Origin: Pedobacter petrophilus
GTDB taxonomy: Bacteria > Bacteroidota > Bacteroidia > Sphingobacteriales > Sphingobacteriaceae
DNA length: 36,955 nucleotides
Reading direction: 5' to 3'
Assembly (NCBI RefSeq): GCF_009674725.1
Contig: NZ_WKKH01000041.1
Location: forward strand, 1 to 36,955
Below, one piece after another: positions 16,908-24,346 of the stretch (position 1 is the stretch's first letter; every line of letters starts with the position of its first letter). The translations under genes and the position numbers were made by a program. The notes beneath the pieces are model-generated. The model made no database searches, was not told where the DNA came from, and was given only the letters and a program-made list of their open reading frames with translations.

Positions 16908-17064
16908 TTGAGCATTTAGGTAATATAGGTTTGAAAGTCTCCACACTTTATTTAGGTACCATGAACTATTGTGTAAAAGGATTTTTCGACTACATGGGCA
17001 ATCTTAGCCAAAAATAAGTTGACGAACAAATAAAAACCGTAACAGATGCCGGTGTTAATTTTAA
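16908..17064 (+). pseudogene. N-terminal fragment of an aldo/keto reductase
   Basis: An in-frame plus-strand stretch reads EHLGNIGLKVSTLYLGTM, then GFFDYMGNLSQK, a TAA, and VDEQIKTVTDAGVNFN. This is the start of an AKR-family oxidoreductase (LG.SGLKVS..GTM ... DEQIKTV.DAGVNFFDTA). The TAA stands where Glu (GAA) is usual, so one base change made the nonsense codon. No start ATG and no downstream part remain: beyond 17065 the frame runs into the antisense of the next gene. It is a relic of about 50 codons. Confidence 0.65.
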
Positions 17065-17071
17065 TTTAAAA

Positions 17072-19510
17072 TTAATCATCATCGTCCTTTTTCTTCTTTT
17101 CCAGAATAACAAATGCGCTTCTTTTCGGAGCTGGCATTACAGCGTTTTCACCTTTGACCGATTTCCAAATGACTTCATTTAAATCGAGATCAGGTGCTGA
17201 GTCTTCCTTCGCAAAATTGAAAAACTCTGATCGTCTGCTACTCTCATTAACGGCCACATTTCTGGTATTCAAATTAATCAAAGGTGTAATGGCGCTGTAT
17301 GGGGTAAAATCTGGTTTGCTGGTAAAACATTCGAATAGGGGAACCGCAGCGGCATCATATTGACTCATTGGTGGTAAACCCAGGATCAATTCCATTGTTC
17401 TTAAAAATCCTGAAGTGGAATACATGGTGTGCACGGCTGTATTTCTTTTTACGTAAGGGCCGATTATATAAGCCGGAGACCGGTGTGCATCTACATGATC
17501 GGGGCCGTTTTGGGCATCATCCTCCAGGATAAATACGACCGATTCTTTCCATACCGCGCTGTGCGAAAGTTTATCAAGAATTCGGCCAACCGCGAGGTCG
17601 TTATCGGCAACTGCAGCCTGTGGTGATACTTTTCCTTTTTTCTGTCCGCTGGTATGATCATTCGAAACCCGGAGCGTACTGAATTGGGGAACGGCGCCGG
17701 CAACCACGAGCGAGTCAAAATCACGGATCCAGGCATCTGCCCTTACCTGATCGGTGATGTCCATATCAAATCCGGGTGAGCTCGGGCACATATGCCCCTG
17801 TAGCGACTTTATATTGGCTTTTGCATAATCTCCGAATTCGCCGTAACTGCGGTAGCTAACTCCTGCACGCTGACAATAATCCCAAATAAAACCATCTTTA
17901 GGGTAGGTTACAGGTCTGCCGCCTTCAAAAGTGGTACTTCCTCCACGGGCTCCATAGCTTGTAGGCCATGTTTTTTCTACCACATCCGTAGCATAGGCTG
18001 CCATGCTCCAGTTATGTCCATCGGCACTCACTTCTGCATCTACATAAAAATTATCCAGCAGCACATAATTTTCTGCAAAAGCATGCTGGTTTGGAGTGAT
18101 TCTTTTTCCAAAAAGCGTCAGGGTCGAATCGCCATTCCCTTTGGGCATATCCCCCAGAACCTGATCATAGGTGCGGTTTTCTTTGATGATGTAAAATACG
18201 TGCTTGATGGGAGATTTTTCACCTTGTTTACGGGGAACAGGATTACCCGCTTCGCCATCTGCCGTAATCATTTTTTTATCCGTGAAGGGCGTATTTGCGT
18301 AAACCTGCTGAGTATAAACTTTTAATTGTTCGAACTTTGGTACATCCACAAAAGATAAACTACCCTTAAATAATCCTGCGATATACTGGAGCTTATTATT
18401 AGCCGTGCTCCCCATTTGATAGCCGCTATTATCGGCTTTTGAAATAGGCTGTGGGCCCTGGGGGTTTGCCATTGAGGTATTGCCCTTGCCATTGGAAACC
18501 AAAATTTTTGAACCGATAACCTTAACGCTGGTTGGATACCATCCGACAGGGATGAAGCCTTGACTTTGACTTGTTCCTGGCTGCGCAATATTGAAAACAG
18601 CCAGACAATTATTATCCGCGTTTGCGATATATAAAGTTTTTTCGTTAGCACTTAACGCTAAACCATTTGTTGTTGAACCTGTTAGCTGAGTTGCATACAA
18701 AGTTGTTACAATTGTTTCGATAACCTTATTGGTTACGGTATTGATTACCGAAACAGAATTGTCATTTGCGTTGGCCACAAAAAGAAAATTTCCCTTTTTG
18801 TTAAGCAAAAGTTCATTAGGATGATCGCCAACAGGGATAGTACCAGTAATTTTTTCTTCGATCGTATTGACAACGGCCACCGCACGACCTCCCCATAACG
18901 AAATGTATAATTTCGATTCATCGCCAGAAAGTGCACAGCTATAGGCAATGGCTGGCAGCTGAATTTTTTTGGTTATTTGTTTGCTGGCTGGATTGATAAT
19001 ATAAAGGCAACTGTCTTCTTTGGTTACGGTAAAAAGCTTAGTATTGGATTTATTTACTACGATTCCTGCTGGGCTTATTTTGCTTTTTGGCCAAACCTGT
19101 CCGAGTTTTATGGTATCTCTTTCTGCAAGTTTTTGATTACGGATACTGAAATTGATAATGATATTATCGTTCCCGCCAGATACATAAAGTTGCTTTTCGT
19201 CTTTGCTAAAAGCAAGCCCATACCATGATTTAGTCAATATCTTTTCATCTAAAACCTTTTCACTTTTAGCGTCTATCAGCTGAAGAGACTGTGTACTCTG
19301 TCCATTGTTCGTAATCGCTACATATTTTCCTGATGAACTTACCTGCATATTTAAAGGCAAATCGCCCAGGGGGATAGCATGACCTGCGGGACTTAATTTC
19401 CATCCGTTAGGCAAAAGAACCTGTTTCGAATTTTCAATTTTTCCTGGCCATTGAGCGTACACACCTTGAAAAATCATTACATTTATAAACAGGACGAGAT
19501 ATTTTTTCAT
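17072..19510 (-). CDS. Secreted YncE-like beta-propeller / phosphoesterase-family protein
   Basis: 812 residues, with a signal peptide ending VYAQ. The first half (about 40-390) is a YVTN/YncE-type beta-propeller with repeats such as KLYISLWGGRAVAVVNTIEE and FLFVANANDNSVSVINTVTN. The second half (about 430-780) is a phosphoesterase-family (PF04185, alkaline-phosphatase superfamily) domain. It opens KHVFYIIKENRTYDQVLGDM and carries NHAF/DNFYVDAEVSADGH and FILEDDAQNGPDHVDAHRSP as likely metal-site motifs. The protein ends in a run of lysine and aspartate (EKKKKDDDD). Such fusions are exported and thought to cleave phosphoester substrates; the substrate is unknown. It follows a putative outer-membrane protein gene by 19 bases. 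Confidence 0.88.
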   Translation of the reverse strand: MKKYLVLFINVMIFQGVYAQWPGKIENSKQVLLPNGWKLSPAGHAIPLGDLPLNMQVSSSGKYVAITNNGQSTQSLQLIDAKSEKVLDEKILTKSWYGLAFSKDEKQLYVSGGNDNIIINFSIRNQKLAERDTIKLGQVWPKSKISPAGIVVNKSNTKLFTVTKEDSCLYIINPASKQITKKIQLPAIAYSCALSGDESKLYISLWGGRAVAVVNTIEEKITGTIPVGDHPNELLLNKKGNFLFVANANDNSVSVINTVTNKVIETIVTTLYATQLTGSTTNGLALSANEKTLYIANADNNCLAVFNIAQPGTSQSQGFIPVGWYPTSVKVIGSKILVSNGKGNTSMANPQGPQPISKADNSGYQMGSTANNKLQYIAGLFKGSLSFVDVPKFEQLKVYTQQVYANTPFTDKKMITADGEAGNPVPRKQGEKSPIKHVFYIIKENRTYDQVLGDMPKGNGDSTLTLFGKRITPNQHAFAENYVLLDNFYVDAEVSADGHNWSMAAYATDVVEKTWPTSYGARGGSTTFEGGRPVTYPKDGFIWDYCQRAGVSYRSYGEFGDYAKANIKSLQGHMCPSSPGFDMDITDQVRADAWIRDFDSLVVAGAVPQFSTLRVSNDHTSGQKKGKVSPQAAVADNDLAVGRILDKLSHSAVWKESVVFILEDDAQNGPDHVDAHRSPAYIIGPYVKRNTAVHTMYSTSGFLRTMELILGLPPMSQYDAAAVPLFECFTSKPDFTPYSAITPLINLNTRNVAVNESSRRSEFFNFAKEDSAPDLDLNEVIWKSVKGENAVMPAPKRSAFVILEKKKKDDDD

Positions 19511-19529
19511 TGTAGAATAATTATTTTTA

Positions 19530-20366
19530 TTAATGTAAATTGAAATTTACTAACGCCCGGATGGTGTATCCATTGCCAGATGCAACAGACCCGATTTCGC
19601 GGATGGCCTCTGAAGGGATAACAGTACTTCTGGTCGCATAAAATACAGGTCCGCCAGATAAAGAAAATGATAGCCTGGAATGGTTAGGTGATAAATTCAT
19701 TGATGGCCCAATCATGACCTTTGCTCCACCCTCAGCCTCATCTTTTTCCCAGAAACCTTCCAAGTCCTGACCAATGGCTTCAAAACCCAAATACCAGCCC
19801 CCGGTGATGCGATGCTGAAAACCTATGGCAGAAATAAAATCCAGTTTATCACGTGTTTTATCAAATGCCTTTTCAAAACGTAAATTACCAAGGAGTCGCC
19901 AGTTTTGCTGATCAAAAGAAGTGGTAATGCGACTTATTGCAGATCCTACATTAGACCAGTCGCGACTTAAACCAAGGCCTGCACCCAATCGAAATCCGGT
20001 TGCTGTTTTTCCGCCAATTAAATCTCTTATTACCTCAGCCTGTTGGGCGGAGCTGGTTCCTCTGCCGTTTGCAAAGCCGATAGAAGCAGTTGCATAAAGT
20101 GTAAACCGGTTACCCAAATATCCCTTCAAGCCAAATTGCTGGCCAAGCCCATTATACCCGAATTGCCCGGCCGCTCTTTCTGCATAACTTCCTGAGTAAT
20201 GGACATTCCATTTCTGATCATCAGCGGTGAGGGTATTAACGGAAAACAAAAAGGGCTGGGCAGTTATTGAAGCAGGGAAATCTGAAGGTGCTATGCCGGT
20301 TTTATGCTGAGCCTTGGAAAAGAAAAAAAAGAACAGACAGACGGTAACCAGTGCTATTTTTTTCAT
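19530..20366 (-). CDS. Putative outer-membrane beta-barrel protein
   Basis: 278 residues with a signal peptide (hydrophobic FFFFFSKAQ end). The mature part has alternating amphipathic strands (FTLYATASIGFANGRG, GFRLGAGLGLSRDW, WRLLGNLRFEKAF) and ends in an aromatic-rich strand (YTIRALVNFNLH). A final short strand of this kind is typical of outer-membrane barrels, although the last residue is His, not Phe. I recognise no family. It is the first gene of the pair with the phosphoesterase (19-base gap) and may localise or feed that enzyme. A TATTTTTG box at 20387-20394 could be its -7 element. Confidence 0.7.
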   Translation of the reverse strand: MKKIALVTVCLFFFFFSKAQHKTGIAPSDFPASITAQPFLFSVNTLTADDQKWNVHYSGSYAERAAGQFGYNGLGQQFGLKGYLGNRFTLYATASIGFANGRGTSSAQQAEVIRDLIGGKTATGFRLGAGLGLSRDWSNVGSAISRITTSFDQQNWRLLGNLRFEKAFDKTRDKLDFISAIGFQHRITGGWYLGFEAIGQDLEGFWEKDEAEGGAKVMIGPSMNLSPNHSRLSFSLSGGPVFYATRSTVIPSEAIREIGSVASGNGYTIRALVNFNLH

Positions 20367-21045
20367 TTTATTTAATTAGTGATTCTCAAAAATAAGTTTG
20401 GAATATTAATCCAATATTAAAACTGCATTTAAAACAGAAATTTTACACAGCAACTGTTTTATCTTTTTAATTCCATTTATTTACCGGCAGCTTGCTCTTT
20501 AGGCCGGGGTTCGCCTGTAAACAGCTATCCTCCGCTTACCATCTCTTTTTCAAGAAATTCAGGAAAAGAAGGATTCTATAAAATATTTTAAGTTCGTAGA
20601 CATGACTATTTTAAAATACTTTTCTCTGCCAGTATAGTTTTTAATAAAAGAATCCCTGGCAGAGCACTTTAAAACTTCTTTACCAGGGATAAAAAACATT
20701 GAATGGTTAGATGTTACGAAAATGTGTACTGAAAATGCTTATTTATGAGTTTTCCGGGTTCCTCAAGCTCCTTCATCCGGCATGGCATTTCGGCCAACCA
20801 TTTCAAATCAGCCAAAAACTTAGTTGAAATTTATACCATCAGCCCCCGGGTTTTTAAAAGGTTCATTTGTAAAATCTGAACTTTTTTTTGTCTTATGTTT
20901 TTTTGTTCTCAGCCGATAAAGAATGTATAAATTATATCCCTGCACGGATACCGAAAGAAAATGTAGTAACTAACAGGGGTAGACAACTTATCCTAAACAG
21001 CTGAATACGGTTAATGGATTTCCTATCGACGTGTGTAATAAATCT
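20367..21045. other. Intergenic stretch with competing hairpins
   Basis: About 680 bases without a gene between two minus-strand genes. The only clear structure is the three-segment hairpin set at 20624-20690. A possible -7 box for the left gene (CAAAAATA on plus) lies at 20387-20394. I see no coding relic in the rest. Confidence 0.6.
20624..20690. promoter_or_regulatory. Mutually exclusive hairpins (attenuator-like)
   Basis: CTCTGCCAG (20624-20632) pairs perfectly with CTGGCAGAG (20656-20664). ATCCCTGG (20652-20659) also pairs perfectly with CCAGGGAT (20683-20690). The two stems share bases 20656-20659, so only one can form at a time. Such an arrangement could be an RNA switch, a processing site or chance; there is no T-run directly after either stem. 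Confidence 0.4.
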
Positions 21046-21876
21046 TTATTTATTATACAGCGCTCGCTCATTATAATTGATACGCACTCCGTACTGACTC
21101 ACGATTAGATTGAGGCCAAGCACTTCTCCTGGGTTTTCTTGTCCTTTTACTTTGCCGGATAAAACATCTTTGCTTAACAAAATCAGGTCATAAATCCGCT
21201 GTTTAGTTTCTAAATTTTTTCCAAAAAAGTGTCCTGGATAAAAGAACTTAATTGCATTCTTCTCCATAAACGCACTGGTCTTCTCACAAGTTGCTATAAG
21301 CTGTTTAAATGTACCCGTCAGGAGCAGATTACCTGATCCGAATGAATCACCGCTGAATCCGTAACCCGCACTTTTATCGATGTAAGTGGTAGCACCAGGT
21401 GTATGAGCTGGTGTAAAGAGTACCTCGACCTTTCTGCCGCCCAAATCTATGATCTCACCGTCTTTCAGGTATTTCACTGCACCCTTGAAATTTGCCAGGA
21501 AGCTGGGTATGTTAACTGTATCGGCTGGATTGATATAAATTTCCGGGAAGCAGGAAGCTGATCCTACATGATCAGGGTGGACGTGTGTTGCTACCAGCAT
21601 TACCGGTTTTTTTGTTATAGCAGCAACAACCTTGTCTAAATTCGCAATCTTTGTACCACAGTCAATTAAGAGTGCCCGATCATTTCCTTCGAGCAGGTAT
21701 AGACTTTCACCTGCCATTACATGGCCTGAACCGACCCAAGTATGCTCATCCAGTTGATGAAAAATAACGTCGTCACTTATAGAAACTTCTTTCCCCTTAA
21801 TTTCCGGTACTTTTATTTGAGCAAAAATAGAAGTAGAAATTAACAGCGCAATTATCGATAATAAACTTGTTCTCAT
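21046..21876 (-). CDS. Periplasmic metallo-beta-lactamase-fold hydrolase
   Basis: 276 residues with a signal peptide (MRTSLLSIIALLISTSIFAQ). The metal-binding signature is HVHPDH (in LVATHVHPDHVGSAS). Further ligands are expected at His in LFTPAHTPGAT, Asp in FSGDSFGSG and His in FFYPGHFFG. The protein has the complete set for the MBL superfamily, but I cannot tell true beta-lactamase from general MBL hydrolase or from quorum-quenching lactonase. The mature start is periplasmic. It lies 11 bases after a small upstream frame (21888-22139) that may belong to the same transcript. Confidence 0.85.
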   Translation of the reverse strand: MRTSLLSIIALLISTSIFAQIKVPEIKGKEVSISDDVIFHQLDEHTWVGSGHVMAGESLYLLEGNDRALLIDCGTKIANLDKVVAAITKKPVMLVATHVHPDHVGSASCFPEIYINPADTVNIPSFLANFKGAVKYLKDGEIIDLGGRKVEVLFTPAHTPGATTYIDKSAGYGFSGDSFGSGNLLLTGTFKQLIATCEKTSAFMEKNAIKFFYPGHFFGKNLETKQRIYDLILLSKDVLSGKVKGQENPGEVLGLNLIVSQYGVRINYNERALYNK

Positions 21877-21887
21877 TTTTGTCTGTT

Positions 21888-22139
21888 TTAAATGTTCAGT
21901 GTGCGTAATATAGTTAGTCTTTCGGTAACGGCGGTTGTAATAACCTCGTGTTGAGCGATATAAGCACCCAGGTATTGAAAATAATTAAATTTAAAAAATT
22001 CAGGAATGGATGTTTCCGAATATTCATGCGCCGCCTTGCTTATTAAAACCAACTCTGAATTTTCAATCGCCTCAATGTTCAGGTTAGCATCTATAATTGA
22101 TATCAACAAACCTTGAGTAGTTGTTGTTTTCCTCTTCAC
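21888..22139 (-). CDS. Small hypothetical protein, start uncertain
   Basis: 83 codons beginning only at a GTG (22139); an in-frame stop lies four codons upstream, and there is no internal Met. An ATG at 22159 with a GGGAAG-like ribosome-binding stretch opens a frame (MSFSTGT) that stops at once. One base more would join it to this frame, so the gene may be frameshifted at its start. No family recognised; the protein is helix-rich (ANLNIEAIENSELVLISKAA) with no signal peptide. The stop is 11 bases before the metallo-hydrolase gene. Confidence 0.4.
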   Translation of the reverse strand: MKRKTTTTQGLLISIIDANLNIEAIENSELVLISKAAHEYSETSIPEFFKFNYFQYLGAYIAQHEVITTAVTERLTILRTLNI

Positions 22140-22217
22140 GTACCGGTACTAAAACTCATGATCTTCCCTTAAATTAAATGCCGGACAAAGTGAAGTATAC
22201 AAGGTCTGCGCATCACC

Positions 22218-22252
22218 GCAAGCCGATTTGATCAAAGCAAACCATGGCTTGC
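22218..22252. promoter_or_regulatory. Inverted repeat enclosing a TTTGATCAAA palindrome
   Basis: GCAAGCC (22218-22224) and GGCTTGC (22246-22252) are inverted repeats, and the perfect 10-base palindrome TTTGATCAAA sits between them at 22227-22236. The site is about 60-90 bases upstream of the small gene and the metallo-hydrolase gene on the minus strand. It could be a regulator binding site for that unit; no regulator gene is adjacent. Confidence 0.3.
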
Positions 22253-22436
22253 TTTAAACTACAAATTTATTGGGGTGATAGATAACCTGATGCCTGTGCA
22301 TTTACTGCCCGTTTTCGTTTTTTAATATTTGTGTAACCTGATATCTGCCCAACAGTGTCCTTTAATAATTATGAACTGCAACTCTTTGATTACCTGTAAC
22401 CGGCAGTTAATTAATGTCGATTCCGATATTTTAATA

Positions 22437-22558
22437 TTAATCATTGCCTGAGGCAGAACTTTTAACTTTTTCTACACCAACGCTTAATCCATAGCAGTTC
22501 CAGCTGTTCCAGCCCATTGGTGGGTAAGGGCCAACTGTTTTACCCACTTTTATGGTAA
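22437..22558 (-). pseudogene. Fragment of a GH27 alpha-galactosidase
   Basis: A minus-strand stretch reads PYPPMGWNSWNCYGLSVGVE followed by KVKSSASGND and a stop. PPMGWNSWN is the diagnostic start of the glycoside hydrolase family 27 catalytic barrel (alpha-galactosidase). About 40 codons survive with no start, no active-site aspartates and no downstream part. It is a leftover of a deleted polysaccharide-degradation gene. The surviving piece ends directly before a terminator hairpin of the neighbouring gene. Confidence 0.65.
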
Positions 22559-22562
22559 TCGT

Positions 22563-22599
22563 AAAAAACAGGTGCCGATGATTTCTTCGACACCTGTTT
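22563..22599 (-). terminator. Rho-independent terminator of the zincin lipoprotein gene
   Basis: On the minus strand AAACAGGTG and CACCTGTTT form a 9-base stem around a 16-base loop and run into TTTTTT. It lies 47 bases after the stop of the gene at 22646-23359. Confidence 0.75.
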
Positions 22600-22645
22600 C
22601 TAACAAGCTATAAATGTAAAGATGCTTTAAGTTTAGTGATAAGTA

Positions 22646-23359
22646 TTAAAAATTGAGGCTTTGAATGTAGCTAGCCATATTCGGGTCCCAGGCAACAAGC
22701 TGCGCTTTGGTGGCAGGTGCCGAATTTTTTTGTCCTGGAAAATAAGCACACATGTCTTCGGCAAAATATTCGGCCACATTAGCCATCGAGTATGCATTGG
22801 CAGGGTATTTTTTGCTTGAAACCGCTGCATTATATAATGTAACCAACCGGGAATTTCCTATACCGCCTGAAACAAATTTGTCATTAAGATAATGGCTTAA
22901 TTCATGAAAAAGAACCGTCCCCCCGTCTTTATCAATATTAATAAATACGTTCAGGTTGTTGATATTTACAACCCCGCCGGAATACAAAATATTATCTGTT
23001 CCATCACTATAAAACCTGATGGCGGTTATAGTCCGCATATTGGTTAATCCGGTTTTTAATCCGGACTTTACTATAATATCCAGCTGATGATGGGCGGCAT
23101 TTTTTATAGCTGTGGTGTTGGCGGTGGCATCATATTCTAATTTAAAACCCTGGTAGGTTTCTCTGTAAGCAGCCACAATAGTTGATTGTGTTTTAAGTTG
23201 TGAAACCGCTTTAAAGGTATCTTTAGCAGCAGCAGTGGTTGTTAAGGTGCTTGTTTTTTGATCTGGTTCAACAGCATCCTTTGAACAGGAAGATAAAGAT
23301 GCAATAACGATCCACAAACAGGAAACAATAAGGGCGAGTCTTTTATTTTTTATTTTCAT
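22646..23359 (-). CDS. Lipoprotein with a zincin-type metallopeptidase motif
   Basis: 237 residues. The leader ends in a lipobox (IASLSSCSKD), so it should be membrane-anchored in the periplasm or at the surface. The zinc motif HELSH lies in GGTVLFHELSHYLNDKFVSG. A downstream NVAEYFAEDMCAYF supplies a candidate third ligand (Glu), a gluzincin arrangement that recalls anthrax-lethal-factor-like (ATLF) peptidase domains; that sub-family is tentative. The region before the motif (GLKTGLTNMRTITAIRFYSD) fits a small catalytic domain. It is monocistronic with its own terminator. Substrate unknown. Confidence 0.75.
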   Translation of the reverse strand: MKIKNKRLALIVSCLWIVIASLSSCSKDAVEPDQKTSTLTTTAAAKDTFKAVSQLKTQSTIVAAYRETYQGFKLEYDATANTTAIKNAAHHQLDIIVKSGLKTGLTNMRTITAIRFYSDGTDNILYSGGVVNINNLNVFINIDKDGGTVLFHELSHYLNDKFVSGGIGNSRLVTLYNAAVSSKKYPANAYSMANVAEYFAEDMCAYFPGQKNSAPATKAQLVAWDPNMASYIQSLNF

Positions 23360-23921
23360 GCTAATTTAATTTAAGAGTAAATAATAATACATAGCATTTT
23401 ACATTTATAAAGCTTGTTAAAATGTTGGCTATTCTAGCTCAGTTGCAGGCAATTTATTATCAGGACGCTAAACGCGCATTATGATAAAAACAACGATAAA
23501 AGAATGTAAAAAATTAATTGAATGGCGATAGTGTGCCTTTTTTAACAAGCTATTTTTTACCCGCCAGTTGATAACCATATTAATTTTAGTCTTTGAACTT
23601 AACATAAGCGTGGATTAAGCAATTGTTATTAGAAATATTTGATTGTTTGGATATCTCAAATATAAACTCAACCTAATGTTTAAAAACCATATAAATTATC
23701 TGCTTATAGTTGTATTTTAACAGAATTGATAGGCTATTTGGATTGGTAAGATGGGATCGTTTTATTTCCATGAGATATTGAATGTCTTAGAAGTCTTATT
23801 ATTTAATTTCCAACTACTTACTGTTTAAATTATAATAATTCTTTTGCACTGTTTTATTAAGGATTTATTCTAAATAAGATCATTATTTCCGCAAACATTA
23901 AGGCCTATGTGAGCATTTCCC

Positions 23922-23947
23922 AGCCCGACTTTACCCCGGGCTTTTTT
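23922..23947 (+). terminator. Plus-strand rho-independent terminator
   Basis: AGCCCG (23922-23927) pairs with CGGGCT (23937-23942) and is followed by five further T. The orientation is plus, whereas both flanking protein genes are on minus. Confidence 0.65.
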
Positions 23948-24025
23948 CGAACCGATTCATTGAAAATTCCAAACGGATTCTTTCCTGCTTTCAAACACTT
24001 TTAACATAACATACACAGAAATGAT

Positions 24026-24104
24026 GGGCGTCTATTGCAGAAGCATAGCGAACTCCTATTTAATTGCTATGTATACTGCAAAACATCATAAGCCCGCCTT
24101 TTTT
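24026..24104 (+). ncRNA. Candidate structured small RNA or terminator arm
   Basis: Nested pairing: GGGC (24026-24029) with GCCC (24092-24095), TTGCAG (24035-24040) with CTGCAA (24076-24081), and GCATAGC (24043-24049) with GCTATGT (24066-24072, one G-T pair). Six T follow at 24099-24104. The long imperfect hairpin plus T-run looks like the 3' end of a plus-strand transcript. No known RNA family recognised and no clear promoter found. Confidence 0.35.
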
Positions 24105-24199
24105 AATTGCATTTACTTACAGGATACTGAGCATTTTTTCGCCACTATTTTTAATTATTTAACGGCTGTTTTATAGCAAACATATAATGAGTTTTTTTA

Positions 24200-24227
24200 A
24201 GAGCACCACTCTTCAGGGTGGTGCTCT
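24200..24227. terminator. Strong hairpin downstream of the S41 protease gene
   Basis: AGAGCACCAC (24200-24209) and GTGGTGCTCT (24218-24227) form a perfect 10-base stem with an 8-base loop. On plus a seven-T run follows 12 bases later; on minus the flank is A-rich. It probably ends transcription of the minus-strand protease operon or of a plus-strand transcript, but the T-run placement is imperfect for either. Confidence 0.5.
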
Positions 24228-24346
24228 GTTAACTAAATCTTTTTTTAACTAAAAAAACGAATGAATCTTTTTATAGTGAATTACATAGCTAAAAAGGGGG
24301 GTGGATAATTCTTTTCGTTATGCATGAATGTATTTCCGATTGATCT

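Larger units (their letters stand above)
22140..22645. other. Intergenic stretch with operator-like palindrome, GH27 relic and terminator
   Basis: About 500 bases without an intact gene. Each recognisable item is listed separately: an operator-like inverted repeat near 22218-22252, an alpha-galactosidase fragment at 22437-22558, and a terminator at 22563-22599. The part from 22260 to 22436 shows nothing I can interpret. Confidence 0.6.
23360..24346. other. Gene-free kilobase with plus-strand terminator-like hairpins
   Basis: AT-rich, no reading frame of note. Three strong hairpins lie in the right half (23922-23947, 24026-24104, 24200-24227), the first two followed directly by T-runs on the plus strand. 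As no plus-strand protein gene is upstream, small RNAs are a possibility. The left half (23360-23900) contains nothing I can interpret. Confidence 0.6.

Noticed and set aside
23430..23470. tRNA-like stretch TAGCTCAGTTG at about 23437
   Set aside because: It matches part of a D-arm, but no acceptor stem, anticodon arm or GGTTCGAA arm can be placed around it.
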